The translations under genes were made by a program, and so were the position numbers. Positions 18,773 through 27,367 of a DNA stretch of 64,000 bases are shown here, one piece after another. The DNA comes from Schaalia sp. Marseille-Q2122 (lineage in GTDB: Bacteria > Actinomycetota > Actinomycetes > Actinomycetales > Actinomycetaceae). Positions within the stretch are counted from its first letter, which is position 1. Each line of letters starts with the position of its first letter. The stretch is from contig NZ_CAHJXR010000006.1 of the NCBI RefSeq assembly GCF_903645355.1, forward strand, positions 207,587 through 271,586, written 5' to 3'. The notes beneath the pieces were generated by a model that saw only the letters and a list, made by a program, of their open reading frames with translations, searched no databases and was not told the DNA's origin.

Positions 18773-21229
18773 CTACTCGGACCAGATGCCCCGGTCAAGC
18801 AGTGCCACAGCGGAGTCGTAGGCGTCATCGCTGGTATCAGCAAGCTTGATGACCACTGTGGCCTCTTGGCCGGGGGTCACGGGAACCGAACAGGTCAGCG
18901 GCACCGTAATCCCATCCATCGTGGTGCCATAGCCGCTGCGGCCCCCACGATTATCCACAAAGTACTGCGGGTTCGACTGATCATTGATGGTATTGACGGA
19001 CACGGGAATGTCCGTACCGGGCACATGCGCACAGCTGTGGCCGTTCACCGTGATGCGCATAATGTCGTTATATTCCGATCCGACATACTCGGGGTATTCC
19101 TCACTGGCAAAGACATAGCGCACGAAAAGTTTGGCGCCTGTGGGAATGAGCTTCAAGGTGTAGCTGACTGCATCATGGGTGGGTGCCCCCACTAACGCGG
19201 ACAGCTCCTCATCACCGGGCATCTCCAGACTGCTGCTGGCATGATAGTCGGGCTGTCCGACAGCATCGTGAATATACCCGGTGCTCAGCACCCAGGTTTT
19301 CTGACCGGGCACGAAGCCCTCAACACGGCCGCGCTGGCCAGACGAACCGGTGGTTGTTTCCTCTTCCTTCGTCACACCATCACCGAGGACGTCCTCAGCA
19401 ACCTTCGCTTGATCGCACCCCTGGGGGAAGGTCCACGGTTGACCATAGAACATGGAACCCTTCCAGATTTCCCATGCCGCTTCGTATCCAACGAAAGGAG
19501 CCCATGCCTTTGCGCTGAGCTTGAGGGCTGCCTCGCCCGATGCTCCAATGCTGGCGCAATGCGTGACAGCACCGGCATGCTCCGTGCGTGTAAAGGTCGC
19601 ATCGGCACGCAAGACGGTCAATTCCCCTGACAGTCCTGCAACGGCGCCGACGTGTTGGTTGCCCACGCCCGGACCGAAGGTGAGGCTGCCGCCGATCCGC
19701 AGGGCGAGGGAGCCGCTATCTGAATACCTGGGTTCGGGAACCTTCCCCTCGCCAATCCTGGTGGTCTCTGTACGGGAGCCGCCCACGCCGATGGTGGTGT
19801 AGTTCCTAAAGCCCAAGGTGGCGCCGATCCGCAGATTTTCAGCGACGAAATTTCCTTCAAAGCGGGCCTCGGCGATGGGTTCAATGAGCAGCATGGTGGG
19901 CACGCCGCCGGGATGGAACATGAGGGCAATCTTGTCAAAGCCCGGAAGGGAGCAGCTCCCAGAGGCTTTCACGGCAGCGTCAAGGGTGACCTGCGCGGTT
20001 AGCGCGACGTAGGTTTCAAGCTGGAGTTCGGTGGGAAAGTTCCACAGGTACTTGTCGAACTTGTGCCTGAAGAAGGCGTCGGCCTTGAATTCGTGCCCCT
20101 TGATGTGAATGCTGTGTTCACTGCCCACCTGGAAGCAAGACTTGAGCGCATTTCCGCCCGTATTGGGCAGTTTAGTGGGCTTCCCTTGTGGGCGGTCGGG
20201 CGCCTGTCGAGAGGGCGGGGGCTCTGGTCTTTCCGCTCCGGGTTGAGGGCGTGAGGCCCCAGGTTGGTTGTGGGGCTTGTCGTTATCGTCTGCGGGATCC
20301 TTGGGGCCTGGTGGTGGGCCGGGGATGGAGTCATCCTTTTCTGGCGGGTAGTTCTTTGACTCCATATTCATGAAGGCCAGCACATCAGAAAAACCTCCCG
20401 GCGCGAGTTCCACGTGGGTGCCGTCGTGGCTAATGCTGCGCGCGGTGCCGACATATCCGCCGGGAAGGTCATCGGAGACGGGTACGACAACACCGCTGCC
20501 AAGGAGAGGAAGGGGCGTGTCGGCGGGCCATTCAAGGACGAGGTTTCCGTTGCGCCCTTGCCCGGGTGGTGTGGCGTCGAGGAAGGTGGCGGAGTATTCG
20601 CGGACGAAGGAGGTGGAGAGCTCTGCCTCCTCGTCGGAGGTGCCTAGAACGAGGGAGTAGGCGGGGGAGCCGTCTTGGAAGAGGGTGTAGGCGTAGGTGG
20701 TGCCGGGGGTGAGTCCCGCGTCCTGTGCGCCGCTGCTTCCGGTGGGCACGGCCTCGCCCTCGCTGGGCGTTGTGGGCGCGTTTTCACCGAGGGTACGCCG
20801 CAGTTGAAGGTCGAGGCCTTCGCCACCCGTCCAGGTGAAGCCAACCTCGGTATCGCTTGCGTTGTGTACGGCGAGGTCTTGGACGCCTGAGGCCAGCACC
20901 CAGGTCACTTCGAGGCGTTCAAGGTCAGTGGTGATGCTTGATGGTGGAAGAGTGGAGGGTTCGTAGCGTTTGCCTTCCCACACCAGCGGGGAGGCCGTCA
21001 GGGTGTAGTTATCGCGCGGGAGTTCTTGCACGAGGGTGTCCTCCCCGGCGGCTTTGGCGAGGACGTGCCTGGTGCTACTGGTGAGCTCGGCAGTGACTGG
21101 CACGCCTGTGGGAGCTGTGAGGGTGACTTCAAGGAATTCGGCTGGGTCATCGGCGTGTGCCGGAAGAATAATGGCGGCAAGGATCAGTGCCAGGGTTGCA
21201 CCTAGTGCGGAAAGCTTCTTCGGCATCAT
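18773..21229 (-). CDS. Large secreted protein with C-terminal choice-of-anchor L domain
   Basis: 818 residues with a signal peptide ending near AHA-DD. Residues 27-330 look like Ser/Thr/Gly-rich beta-sandwich modules. A Pro-rich linker (about 300-352) runs into LPNTGG at about 354, which is internal and not followed by a membrane helix. A beta-rich domain of unknown type (about 360-600, rich in Gly-aromatic strands such as 'IGATLGFRNYTTIGVGG') follows, then the choice-of-anchor L domain (about 650-818) with WVLSTGY, YVFASEEYP, DIMRITVNG and a DSAVALL end. The C-terminal domain is a clear paralogue of the protein at 16497. The gene is divergent from the sortase gene at 21604. Function unknown; surface adhesion is a guess. 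Confidence 0.75.
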   Translation of the reverse strand: MMPKKLSALGATLALILAAIILPAHADDPAEFLEVTLTAPTGVPVTAELTSSTRHVLAKAAGEDTLVQELPRDNYTLTASPLVWEGKRYEPSTLPPSSITTDLERLEVTWVLASGVQDLAVHNASDTEVGFTWTGGEGLDLQLRRTLGENAPTTPSEGEAVPTGSSGAQDAGLTPGTTYAYTLFQDGSPAYSLVLGTSDEEAELSTSFVREYSATFLDATPPGQGRNGNLVLEWPADTPLPLLGSGVVVPVSDDLPGGYVGTARSISHDGTHVELAPGGFSDVLAFMNMESKNYPPEKDDSIPGPPPGPKDPADDNDKPHNQPGASRPQPGAERPEPPPSRQAPDRPQGKPTKLPNTGGNALKSCFQVGSEHSIHIKGHEFKADAFFRHKFDKYLWNFPTELQLETYVALTAQVTLDAAVKASGSCSLPGFDKIALMFHPGGVPTMLLIEPIAEARFEGNFVAENLRIGATLGFRNYTTIGVGGSRTETTRIGEGKVPEPRYSDSGSLALRIGGSLTFGPGVGNQHVGAVAGLSGELTVLRADATFTRTEHAGAVTHCASIGASGEAALKLSAKAWAPFVGYEAAWEIWKGSMFYGQPWTFPQGCDQAKVAEDVLGDGVTKEEETTTGSSGQRGRVEGFVPGQKTWVLSTGYIHDAVGQPDYHASSSLEMPGDEELSALVGAPTHDAVSYTLKLIPTGAKLFVRYVFASEEYPEYVGSEYNDIMRITVNGHSCAHVPGTDIPVSVNTINDQSNPQYFVDNRGGRSGYGTTMDGITVPLTCSVPVTPGQEATVVIKLADTSDDAYDSAVALLDRGIWSE

Positions 21230-21603
21230 CGCAGACCTTATTGGGTTGAATAGAATTCACGGCTACACGCCGATGCTAATCTACCGAGGAAGTTTTTTCT
21301 AGAGTTTGAGCAGAATATTTTCTCCCCTTTTTTCGCGCCACTTTTGTGAGGTACTCCACCGGTGCGGCATCACTCGAGATCCGCATACTTTTGGCGCGAT
21401 ATCAGCACAAACAAGACGCACAGATCGCGCCAAGTCTCTTCGCACTGCTTCCTGCGCTTCTTTCTTGAAATCCCAGACAAGCACCCTGTCGGCATGATAG
21501 AAATAGCTCTGATGTGCGACGCGGAAATTCTTGGGCAGCATTTTCTACCGCCACCAAAATCTCAGGATACGCTCAGGAAACAATAAGGGTTTGTTGATTT
21601 CAC
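21230..21603. other. Divergent intergenic region, promoters expected
   Basis: 374 bp, AT-rich, between the minus-strand secreted protein gene and the plus-strand sortase gene. No clear promoter pair, operator or RNA could be assigned. Confidence 0.35.
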
Positions 21604-22374
21604 ATGAAAAGCTGGCAAATCTCTAAAGAGGATATTTCAACCACCTCCCTCATCCTCCTACTCCTCATTATCTCTATATTCACTTATATATTTCTTTTTC
21701 GTCAGCCAGCAGAGTTTCACGCCCTCCCCCAATCCCACACCCCCTTCACCACCACACCCACCCCCGGCAACACCCTCGACAAACAACACAACACACACCA
21801 ACCCCCCACACAGGCCGACATCCTCGCCGCAGCCACAGCCGCCAACTGCGACCTCACCCCCCAAGAAATCCACGACCCCACACGCCTCATCCTCCTCCGC
21901 CACAACCGCGAACTACCCATCATGTCCCTCAGCCGCGACGCCACCGACGCCGCAGGCGCACCACCCATCTCCGAGCCCTACACCGTCGGCTGGTACAACG
22001 AAGGCCCCAAACTCGGCTCCCACCAGGGCAAAGCCGTCCTCACCAGCCACACCTACCACACCGGCACCGCCCTCGGAAACGAACTCAACAACGGCCTATG
22101 GACCACCGGAGACATCATCAAAGTCGAAGACTCCGCCGGACACAACGCCTGCTACACCTACCGCGACACCCTCCACATCATGGTCGAGGACTACGACCCC
22201 AACTCCACCATCGTCTACGACACCGCCAACGCCCCCATGTTCGCCATGGTCGTCTGCTCCGACTGGGACCCCCACGGCAACCCCCTCGGCCGCATGATCT
22301 ACTACGCCGACCTCATCACCACCACCCACACAGACGCCACCGGCACCACACACCCCAACAGCCAATCCGGCTAA
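21604..22374 (+). CDS. Class F-like sortase
   Basis: 256 residues. An N-terminal transmembrane segment (about 14-32) is followed by a Thr/Pro-rich spacer and the sortase beta-barrel. 'VGWYNEGPKLG' is the usual class F entry strand. The catalytic triad is visible as His near 150 (TSHTYH), Cys218 (VVCSDWD) and Arg230 (LGRMIYY). Sortases are membrane transpeptidases that cut LPXTG-type signals and attach proteins to the cell wall. It sits beside two secreted proteins, one with an internal LPNTGG, but the LAXTG proteins elsewhere in the window are more typical class E substrates. No ribosome binding site is evident before the ATG. The gene ends at a strong terminator. The class assignment is less sure than the family. 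Confidence 0.85.
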   Translation: MKSWQISKEDISTTSLILLLLIISIFTYIFLFRQPAEFHALPQSHTPFTTTPTPGNTLDKQHNTHQPPTQADILAAATAANCDLTPQEIHDPTRLILLRHNRELPIMSLSRDATDAAGAPPISEPYTVGWYNEGPKLGSHQGKAVLTSHTYHTGTALGNELNNGLWTTGDIIKVEDSAGHNACYTYRDTLHIMVEDYDPNSTIVYDTANAPMFAMVVCSDWDPHGNPLGRMIYYADLITTTHTDATGTTHPNSQSG

Positions 22375-22377
22375 AGC

Positions 22378-22410
22378 AAAGCCCCCGAGCCTCACGGCTC
22401 GGGGGCTTCA
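22378..22410. terminator. Bidirectional terminator between sortase gene and mtnN
   Basis: A strong GC stem AAGCCCCCGAGCC / GGCTCGGGGGCTT with a short loop, A-rich on the left side and TT on the right side, between convergent genes. Confidence 0.85.
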
Positions 22411-22430
22411 CTCACGCAGCACAGCGCCTC

Positions 22431-23183
22431 TTAGATCCCCAAGAAAGCCACAACCGCATCGTAGGAGTGGCGGGCGGCATCCTCGCCATTCATGTGGAAG
22501 GCCTCATCAGAACCCGCACCACACAAGTCAGACACGGCGCGCAGGCACACCCAATCCACACCCATGCCATAACACACCTGGGCCGAGGCAACCGTCTCCA
22601 TATCGGTGCCAATCGCATCGGGGAAGCGCTGGCGGATACCAGGAACAACCTGCTCAGAAGCGAAGGAGTCACCCGACACAATACGGCCAATCATCACCGG
22701 ATGAGGGCTGACCTCACGCAGGTGGTCAAGCTTAGCAATGGTGGTGGGGTGCGTGCGGTAATCAACGGGCATCCTGGGGATCTGACCCATTTCGTAGCCG
22801 AAAACAGTGACATCAGCATCGTTGTAGATCGCGGTAGTGCCACCGGTGATCTCTCCGACGTTGATGTCCACATGCAGGCCACCGATGGTTCCTGCAGCAA
22901 TAAACAGTTCAGGGTCAACCAGGCTGAGCGCGCGCGAGGTAGCATTCGCCGCATTAACCAGGCCAATACCGGAGGTCACGACAAGGACACTCTTTCCGGC
23001 GAGGGTGCCCAGGGCGAAGGTCTGCTGGTGTAGGTCCTCATCGCCAACGCGAAGAATCTGCACCTCAGAGGCGCCACCAACAGGGGTGAGTGCCTCCATG
23101 AAGGGGGCAGCCTCCATGTCCATTGCGCATTGAATGACGGCGTCGACGGCGGTGCGCTCAGGCAGGGCGGGAAGAGTGAGCAT
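22431..23183 (-). CDS. mtnN: 5'-methylthioadenosine/S-adenosylhomocysteine nucleosidase
   Basis: 250 residues from ATG at 23183, preceded by GGAG; longer in-frame starts are not protein-like. Motifs match the MTAN family: 'AMDMEAAPF' at the N-terminus, 'SGIGLVNAA', 'GTIGG', 'SGDSF' and 'DMETVASAQVC', which holds the catalytic Glu and the substrate-binding region. The enzyme splits S-adenosylhomocysteine and methylthioadenosine to adenine plus the ribosyl thiol. Its product S-ribosylhomocysteine is the substrate of LuxS, encoded directly upstream on the same strand, 178 bp away. Together they recycle SAH and yield the AI-2 precursor. Confidence 0.9.
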   Translation of the reverse strand: MLTLPALPERTAVDAVIQCAMDMEAAPFMEALTPVGGASEVQILRVGDEDLHQQTFALGTLAGKSVLVVTSGIGLVNAANATSRALSLVDPELFIAAGTIGGLHVDINVGEITGGTTAIYNDADVTVFGYEMGQIPRMPVDYRTHPTTIAKLDHLREVSPHPVMIGRIVSGDSFASEQVVPGIRQRFPDAIGTDMETVASAQVCYGMGVDWVCLRAVSDLCGAGSDEAFHMNGEDAARHSYDAVVAFLGI

Positions 23184-23329
23184 AGGAACTCCATTGGTGA
23201 GGGGGCAGGAGGCGAAGGGGAGTGTGCCATGTGTGGCCGCATGGACGTGAAATACCCGAATGTCAGGCATTCACATGGCGCGAGCGCGACAGCAAGGATC
23301 TGCGCGACAGAGGAACGTCAACAGCGGCG

Positions 23330-23355
23330 TGCCTGCGCACCGTGGTGCGCAGGCA
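23330..23355. terminator. Hairpin between luxS and mtnN
   Basis: A perfect 12-bp stem TGCCTGCGCACC / GGTGCGCAGGCA with a 2-base gap, directly after the luxS stop and without a T run. It may lower read-through into mtnN or protect the mRNA end. Confidence 0.5.
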
Positions 23356-23361
23356 GTGGTT

Positions 23362-23898
23362 TCAGTGCTGGCAGTTGCAGCCGCAGCCACCTGAGGGCGC
23401 GGTGGGCAGGGAGTCGGCTGCTTCTTGGGCGGCAGCCTCGTCCATCACGTCTTCCCACTCGTCACGCTTGTCGAGGAAGGCAGCGACAGCGGCCTTCGCA
23501 GCCTCAAGGGAGTGGTTGGCGCCCCAGCCGCACTGGATCTCATTCGCCGCCGGCACTTCGGTCGCAGCAAGCACGTCACGGAAAGCAGCCTCCAGCAGGG
23601 GCAGGAACTCCTCAGTTTCCACACCGAGAAGCATGGCGTAAAAGCCGGTCTGGCAGCCCATAGGGCCAAAGTCAATGAGCTTATCGGTGTGGTTGCGCAT
23701 AAGCTCAGCGGTGAGATGCTCGATGGAGTGGACGGCGTCCATCTCGAGGTGGTCAACGTTGGGCTGGGTGAAGCGCACATCGTACTTGACGAGGATATCG
23801 CCGCCAGGCAGGATCTTGCGATCAGCAACGCGGACGTAGGGGGCGCGGACAAAGCGGTGATCGAGGTTAAAGGACTCGACATTCATGCGTTCAGTCAT
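23362..23898 (-). CDS. luxS: S-ribosylhomocysteine lyase (AI-2 synthesis)
   Basis: 178 residues from ATG at 23898. LuxS cleaves S-ribosylhomocysteine to homocysteine and DPD, the precursor of autoinducer-2. The metal ligands His57, His61 (HSIEH) and Cys123 (IQCGW), together with Glu60 and the catalytic Cys82 ([10 protein letters not shown]), are all present. The last nine residues (GGCGCNCQH, Cys 172, 174 and 176) form a Cys-rich tail beyond the usual LuxS fold. A TAGAAT hexamer (complement of 23906-23911) ends seven bases before the ATG and no ribosome binding site is seen, so the mRNA may be leaderless. A symmetric repeat array lies about 100-175 bp upstream. Confidence 0.95.
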   Translation of the reverse strand: MTERMNVESFNLDHRFVRAPYVRVADRKILPGGDILVKYDVRFTQPNVDHLEMDAVHSIEHLTAELMRNHTDKLIDFGPMGCQTGFYAMLLGVETEEFLPLLEAAFRDVLAATEVPAANEIQCGWGANHSLEAAKAAVAAFLDKRDEWEDVMDEAAAQEAADSLPTAPSGGCGCNCQH

Positions 23899-23995
23899 AA
23901 TGCTGATTCTACGGGCTTCATGTCCTTCAAAGTTGGCCTGTCCATGCCTCCGCACCGGCCCTTGCGGCCCCCGCCCGAGCCACACCGCCAGTTAC

Positions 23996-24072
23996 GTGAC
24001 AGTTGTTGCATTGCGTGACCGTTATAGCTGCTCCATAACGCAACAACCGTCACGCCGTGCAACAACTGTCAC
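23996..24072. promoter_or_regulatory. Symmetric operator-like array upstream of luxS
   Basis: The 15-mer GTGACAGTTGTTGCA stands at 23996-24010 and, exactly inverted, at 24058-24072. Inside it lies a second inverted copy, GTGACGGTTGTTGCG (complement of 24039-24053), and a degenerate direct copy starting GTGACCGTTAT at 24015. The copies are 19 bases apart on each side, giving a two-plus-two dyad. The array is between the luxS start and the stop of the upstream permease gene, so it most likely controls luxS. Confidence 0.65.
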
Positions 24073-24223
24073 AAAAGTAGCGCTGGTTCCTCGAAATAAA
24101 ACCCCAGACAGCCCAGTCAAGCCCACCCACTTCACCCAGCCCACAGTCTCCCCAAGCCAGACCTGCTGCAACAGTAAGACAGGGAGGGCTCAAGCAGAAC
24201 AAGCTCCTCTAAAGCCCATAACC

Positions 24224-25702
24224 TCAGGCGTCGGTACGTGACAGGTCAGCCGTTGCCAGGTCCACGGCGGGAGCCTTCGTGACGATCTTGTGTCCCGCCC
24301 ACAGGGCCAGGAAGGCAAAGAGGCCAATGTAGGTCGACAACACGGTCTGCCAATCAAGGATGCCCGCGTAAATGTCAAGATTCTGGCCAGCAATGACAAC
24401 GACCACCATCAGGAAGGCAACGATGGGGCCCAGGGGGAAGAACTTTGACTTAAAGGGGAGTTCGGACACGTCATGGCCCTGCAGGATGAAGGCCTTGCGG
24501 AAGCGGTAGTGGCTCCAGGCAATACCCGCCCACACGATAAAGCCTGCCAGACCCGAGACGGTGATGAGCCAAATGTAGGCAGCTCCATCCCCAATCAGGG
24601 AGGTAAGGAAGGCAAAAGCTCCCACGGCGGTGGTGGCGATGACGGCGGGCATGGGGACGCCTCGCTTGTTGACGCGGGCGAAAATCTTGGGAGCCTTGCC
24701 GGAAAGGGCCATGGCGTAGAGCATGCGCGAAGAGGCGTACAGGCCCGAGTTTCCTGCCGACAGGATAGCGGTCAGGATAACGGCGTTCATGACCGAGGCT
24801 GCACCCAGGATGCCCGCCTTTTCAAAGATGAGGGTGAAGGGAGAGACGGCAACGTCCTCAATCTCTGAGGCCAACAGGTGGGGGTCGGTGTAGGGCAGGA
24901 GGAAGCCGATCACGATGATCGCACCGATGTAGAACAGGGTGATGCGGAAGAAAACGGTGCGTACGGCGCGAGGGATGGTGACCTCGGGCTTGTCGGCTTC
25001 ACCGGCTGCGACGGCCAGTAATTCGGTGCCTTGGAAGGAGAATCCGGCGATCATCATGATGGAGAAGGTGCCAAAGAAGCCGTTCACGAAGGGGCCTTCC
25101 CCCGCTGTCCAGTTGGCGAAGCCGGGGGCGGGGCCTGCGATGATGCCGAAAATCATGAGGACGCCGACGGCCAGGAATACGACGACGGCAACGACCTTGA
25201 CCAGGGCGAAGGCGAACTCACTTTCACCAAAACCTCGCACGGTGAAGGCGTTGGCGACGAAGAGGATGGTGAGGAAGATAGCCGACCATACCCAGGAGGG
25301 CACGTCGGGCAGCCAGTAGCGCATGACGAGGGCGACGGCGACGAGTTCGGCGGCCAGGGTGATGGCCCAGTTGAACCAGTAGTTCCAGCCGGTGGCGAAA
25401 CCAAAGGAGGGTGACACCCAGCGGGTGGCCCAGGTTTCGAAGGATCCTGCGGTGGGGAGCCAGGTGGACATTTCGCCCAGGGATTGCATGAGCAGGAAGA
25501 CCATGACGCCAATGGCGCCGTAGGCGACGAGGGCGCCGCCGGGGCCCGCTGCGCTGATGGAGCCGCCGGTGGCGACGAGGAGGCCTGTGCCGATGGCTCC
25601 ACCGATGGCGATCATATTGAGGTGGCGGGTGCCGAGGCGACGCTTCAGCCCCTTTTCCTCTGCGTCGGCGGTGTGGCCTACTGCAGTTGGGGTGTCGCTC
25701 AT
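24224..25702 (-). CDS. APC-family amino acid permease
   Basis: 492 residues with about twelve hydrophobic segments. The N-terminal motif 'RHLNMIAIGGAIGTGLL' and 'SLGEMSTWLPTAGSF' are hallmarks of the amino acid transporter (AAT) branch of the APC superfamily, which contains LysP, AroP, GabP and ProY. These are proton-driven amino acid importers in the cytoplasmic membrane. The substrate cannot be fixed from sequence; neutral, aromatic or basic amino acids are all possible. It sits upstream of luxS on the same strand, but 325 bp and the repeat array separate them, so co-transcription is unlikely. Confidence 0.87.
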   Translation of the reverse strand: MSDTPTAVGHTADAEEKGLKRRLGTRHLNMIAIGGAIGTGLLVATGGSISAAGPGGALVAYGAIGVMVFLLMQSLGEMSTWLPTAGSFETWATRWVSPSFGFATGWNYWFNWAITLAAELVAVALVMRYWLPDVPSWVWSAIFLTILFVANAFTVRGFGESEFAFALVKVVAVVVFLAVGVLMIFGIIAGPAPGFANWTAGEGPFVNGFFGTFSIMMIAGFSFQGTELLAVAAGEADKPEVTIPRAVRTVFFRITLFYIGAIIVIGFLLPYTDPHLLASEIEDVAVSPFTLIFEKAGILGAASVMNAVILTAILSAGNSGLYASSRMLYAMALSGKAPKIFARVNKRGVPMPAVIATTAVGAFAFLTSLIGDGAAYIWLITVSGLAGFIVWAGIAWSHYRFRKAFILQGHDVSELPFKSKFFPLGPIVAFLMVVVVIAGQNLDIYAGILDWQTVLSTYIGLFAFLALWAGHKIVTKAPAVDLATADLSRTDA

Positions 25703-25893
25703 GGCTGGTCTTCTTTCGCTGAAAAGGTTGAGGTTTTTGTACCTGTCGTATTAAACGCCCCTAGCTTAGGATCGTCAGCCGTATGCAGTTTTTCTGCACA
25801 CTATGCGAGACAATCCCTCTTCTAAAAAACCTTATTTCGGCAGGTCAGAGGCATTTTTCACCCTGGTTTTCATGGCCAAACCCACATCGGGCA

Positions 25894-27225
25894 TCACGGA
25901 GCGTGAGGAGCGTGTGCCGGTTGAATAGCGGCCCGAATCGAACGTAACGCTACAAGGGCAATCAGCATGGCGAGGACAGCGAAAGCGATGGTGGTGGTAA
26001 AACCACCCTGAGAGCCGAAATTGTCAATCATTTGCCCGGTGACAACATTGGAGACGGACTGCCCAATCACCCACATTGCTCCCATGAGTGCCATGCCTTC
26101 AGTCAGGCGCGAGGCTGGTGCAATGCGCATCAGCAGTTGGTTGATATTGACCACTGTTGGCGCGTGAGCAGCACCGGCGAGCAGCATGAGGACGGCCGCC
26201 ATTGACATAGAGGTTGCCAGAAGCAGCGCCGAACATCCGCAGGCCAAGAGGATAAGAAACCCGTAGAAGCGTTTCCAGAGGGCCGATTGCCAGGTGCGCG
26301 CCCCGTAGAAGAGGGCGCCAAACATTGCTCCGGCTGAAAAACAGGCGAGCACCGCGCCCGACCAGGTCTTTTGGTTGAGCTCTTCAGAAAATGCGATGAC
26401 GGATAGGCCGATGGTGGATTGGAAGGCTCCGTAGCCAATGAGGATGACCAGCAGTGCCACCACCGCGGGGGAAAGGAGTGTCTCCTTCCTTCCAACAGAC
26501 GAGGCCGCCGTGCCAGTTTGAGTCCCTGCACCGGCTTTTGATTGGGCGGGGTCTGGGGCACGCTGCACGCCCTCGTTTTCCGACATGGAGATTGCCGCAG
26601 CTTCCAGATTGGGCACGGGTTCGTAGGCGCGTGTGCCCAGTACTGCCCACCCGCCGCTCATGAGGCACAGTGCCCCCAATCCGATACTGAGGAAGGGGGA
26701 ATAGAGTGTGGAAATGACCGTGGCGAGGGGCGTGCCGACCGTCCACATGAGTTCTTCAGCGACCGAGATCATCGACAAAGCGGAGTTCATGCGTGCGGGT
26801 TCGTCCCTCAGCGCAAGATTCCAGCGGGCACGCATCATCGACCCGAAAGGCACGGCCAAACCGGCGGTGGCCGACGCGAAGACAATCACCCACACGGGCG
26901 CCTGGAACCACAGGGCCACACACAGGTGGATAATCGCCGCACACCACACGCCAATGAGGGGCACTCCCACGCGCCTCTGGCCGTAGCGGTCAATCAGGCG
27001 ACCAACGATTGGGCTGGTCAGGGCGAAGCAGACCGCTGAGGCGGCTGATGCTGTGCCCGCAATAGTGAAGGAATCGTATTGGGCGCGCACCGCCAGCAGC
27101 ACCCCCATCCCCACCAGTGGACCGGGGGCTTGGGCGATGACACCACCCACAGTCACGCGGGCAGCGTGAGGCATCCTGAGAAGCTGGCGGTAGACAGCAA
27201 ATCCCTGGGCCTGTCCATCAGTCAT
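25894..27225 (-). CDS. MFS transporter
   Basis: 443 residues with about twelve membrane segments and a central hydrophilic loop (about residues 205-245). The first half carries the MFS loop 2-3 signature 'GRLIDRYGQRRVG'. Proteins of this type are single-polypeptide secondary transporters, often exporters of small molecules. The substrate is unknown. Its upstream gap of 142 bp is shared with the divergent gene at 27368. Gap to the permease gene on the same strand is 191 bp, so an independent promoter is likely for each. Confidence 0.8.
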   Translation of the reverse strand: MTDGQAQGFAVYRQLLRMPHAARVTVGGVIAQAPGPLVGMGVLLAVRAQYDSFTIAGTASAASAVCFALTSPIVGRLIDRYGQRRVGVPLIGVWCAAIIHLCVALWFQAPVWVIVFASATAGLAVPFGSMMRARWNLALRDEPARMNSALSMISVAEELMWTVGTPLATVISTLYSPFLSIGLGALCLMSGGWAVLGTRAYEPVPNLEAAAISMSENEGVQRAPDPAQSKAGAGTQTGTAASSVGRKETLLSPAVVALLVILIGYGAFQSTIGLSVIAFSEELNQKTWSGAVLACFSAGAMFGALFYGARTWQSALWKRFYGFLILLACGCSALLLATSMSMAAVLMLLAGAAHAPTVVNINQLLMRIAPASRLTEGMALMGAMWVIGQSVSNVVTGQMIDNFGSQGGFTTTIAFAVLAMLIALVALRSIRAAIQPAHAPHAP

Positions 27226-27367
27226 GGGATGCCTCCGGTGAGTGCGTGATGGGGATGGGAAGACGGCACATTGTCACGAGTCTAGTGCCTATCGTAAAGG
27301 GCAGAATATCAGCGAGAATGGAACCGCTCGATCAGATCATTTCCGCATTCAAAGGCGAGGTTGGAAC

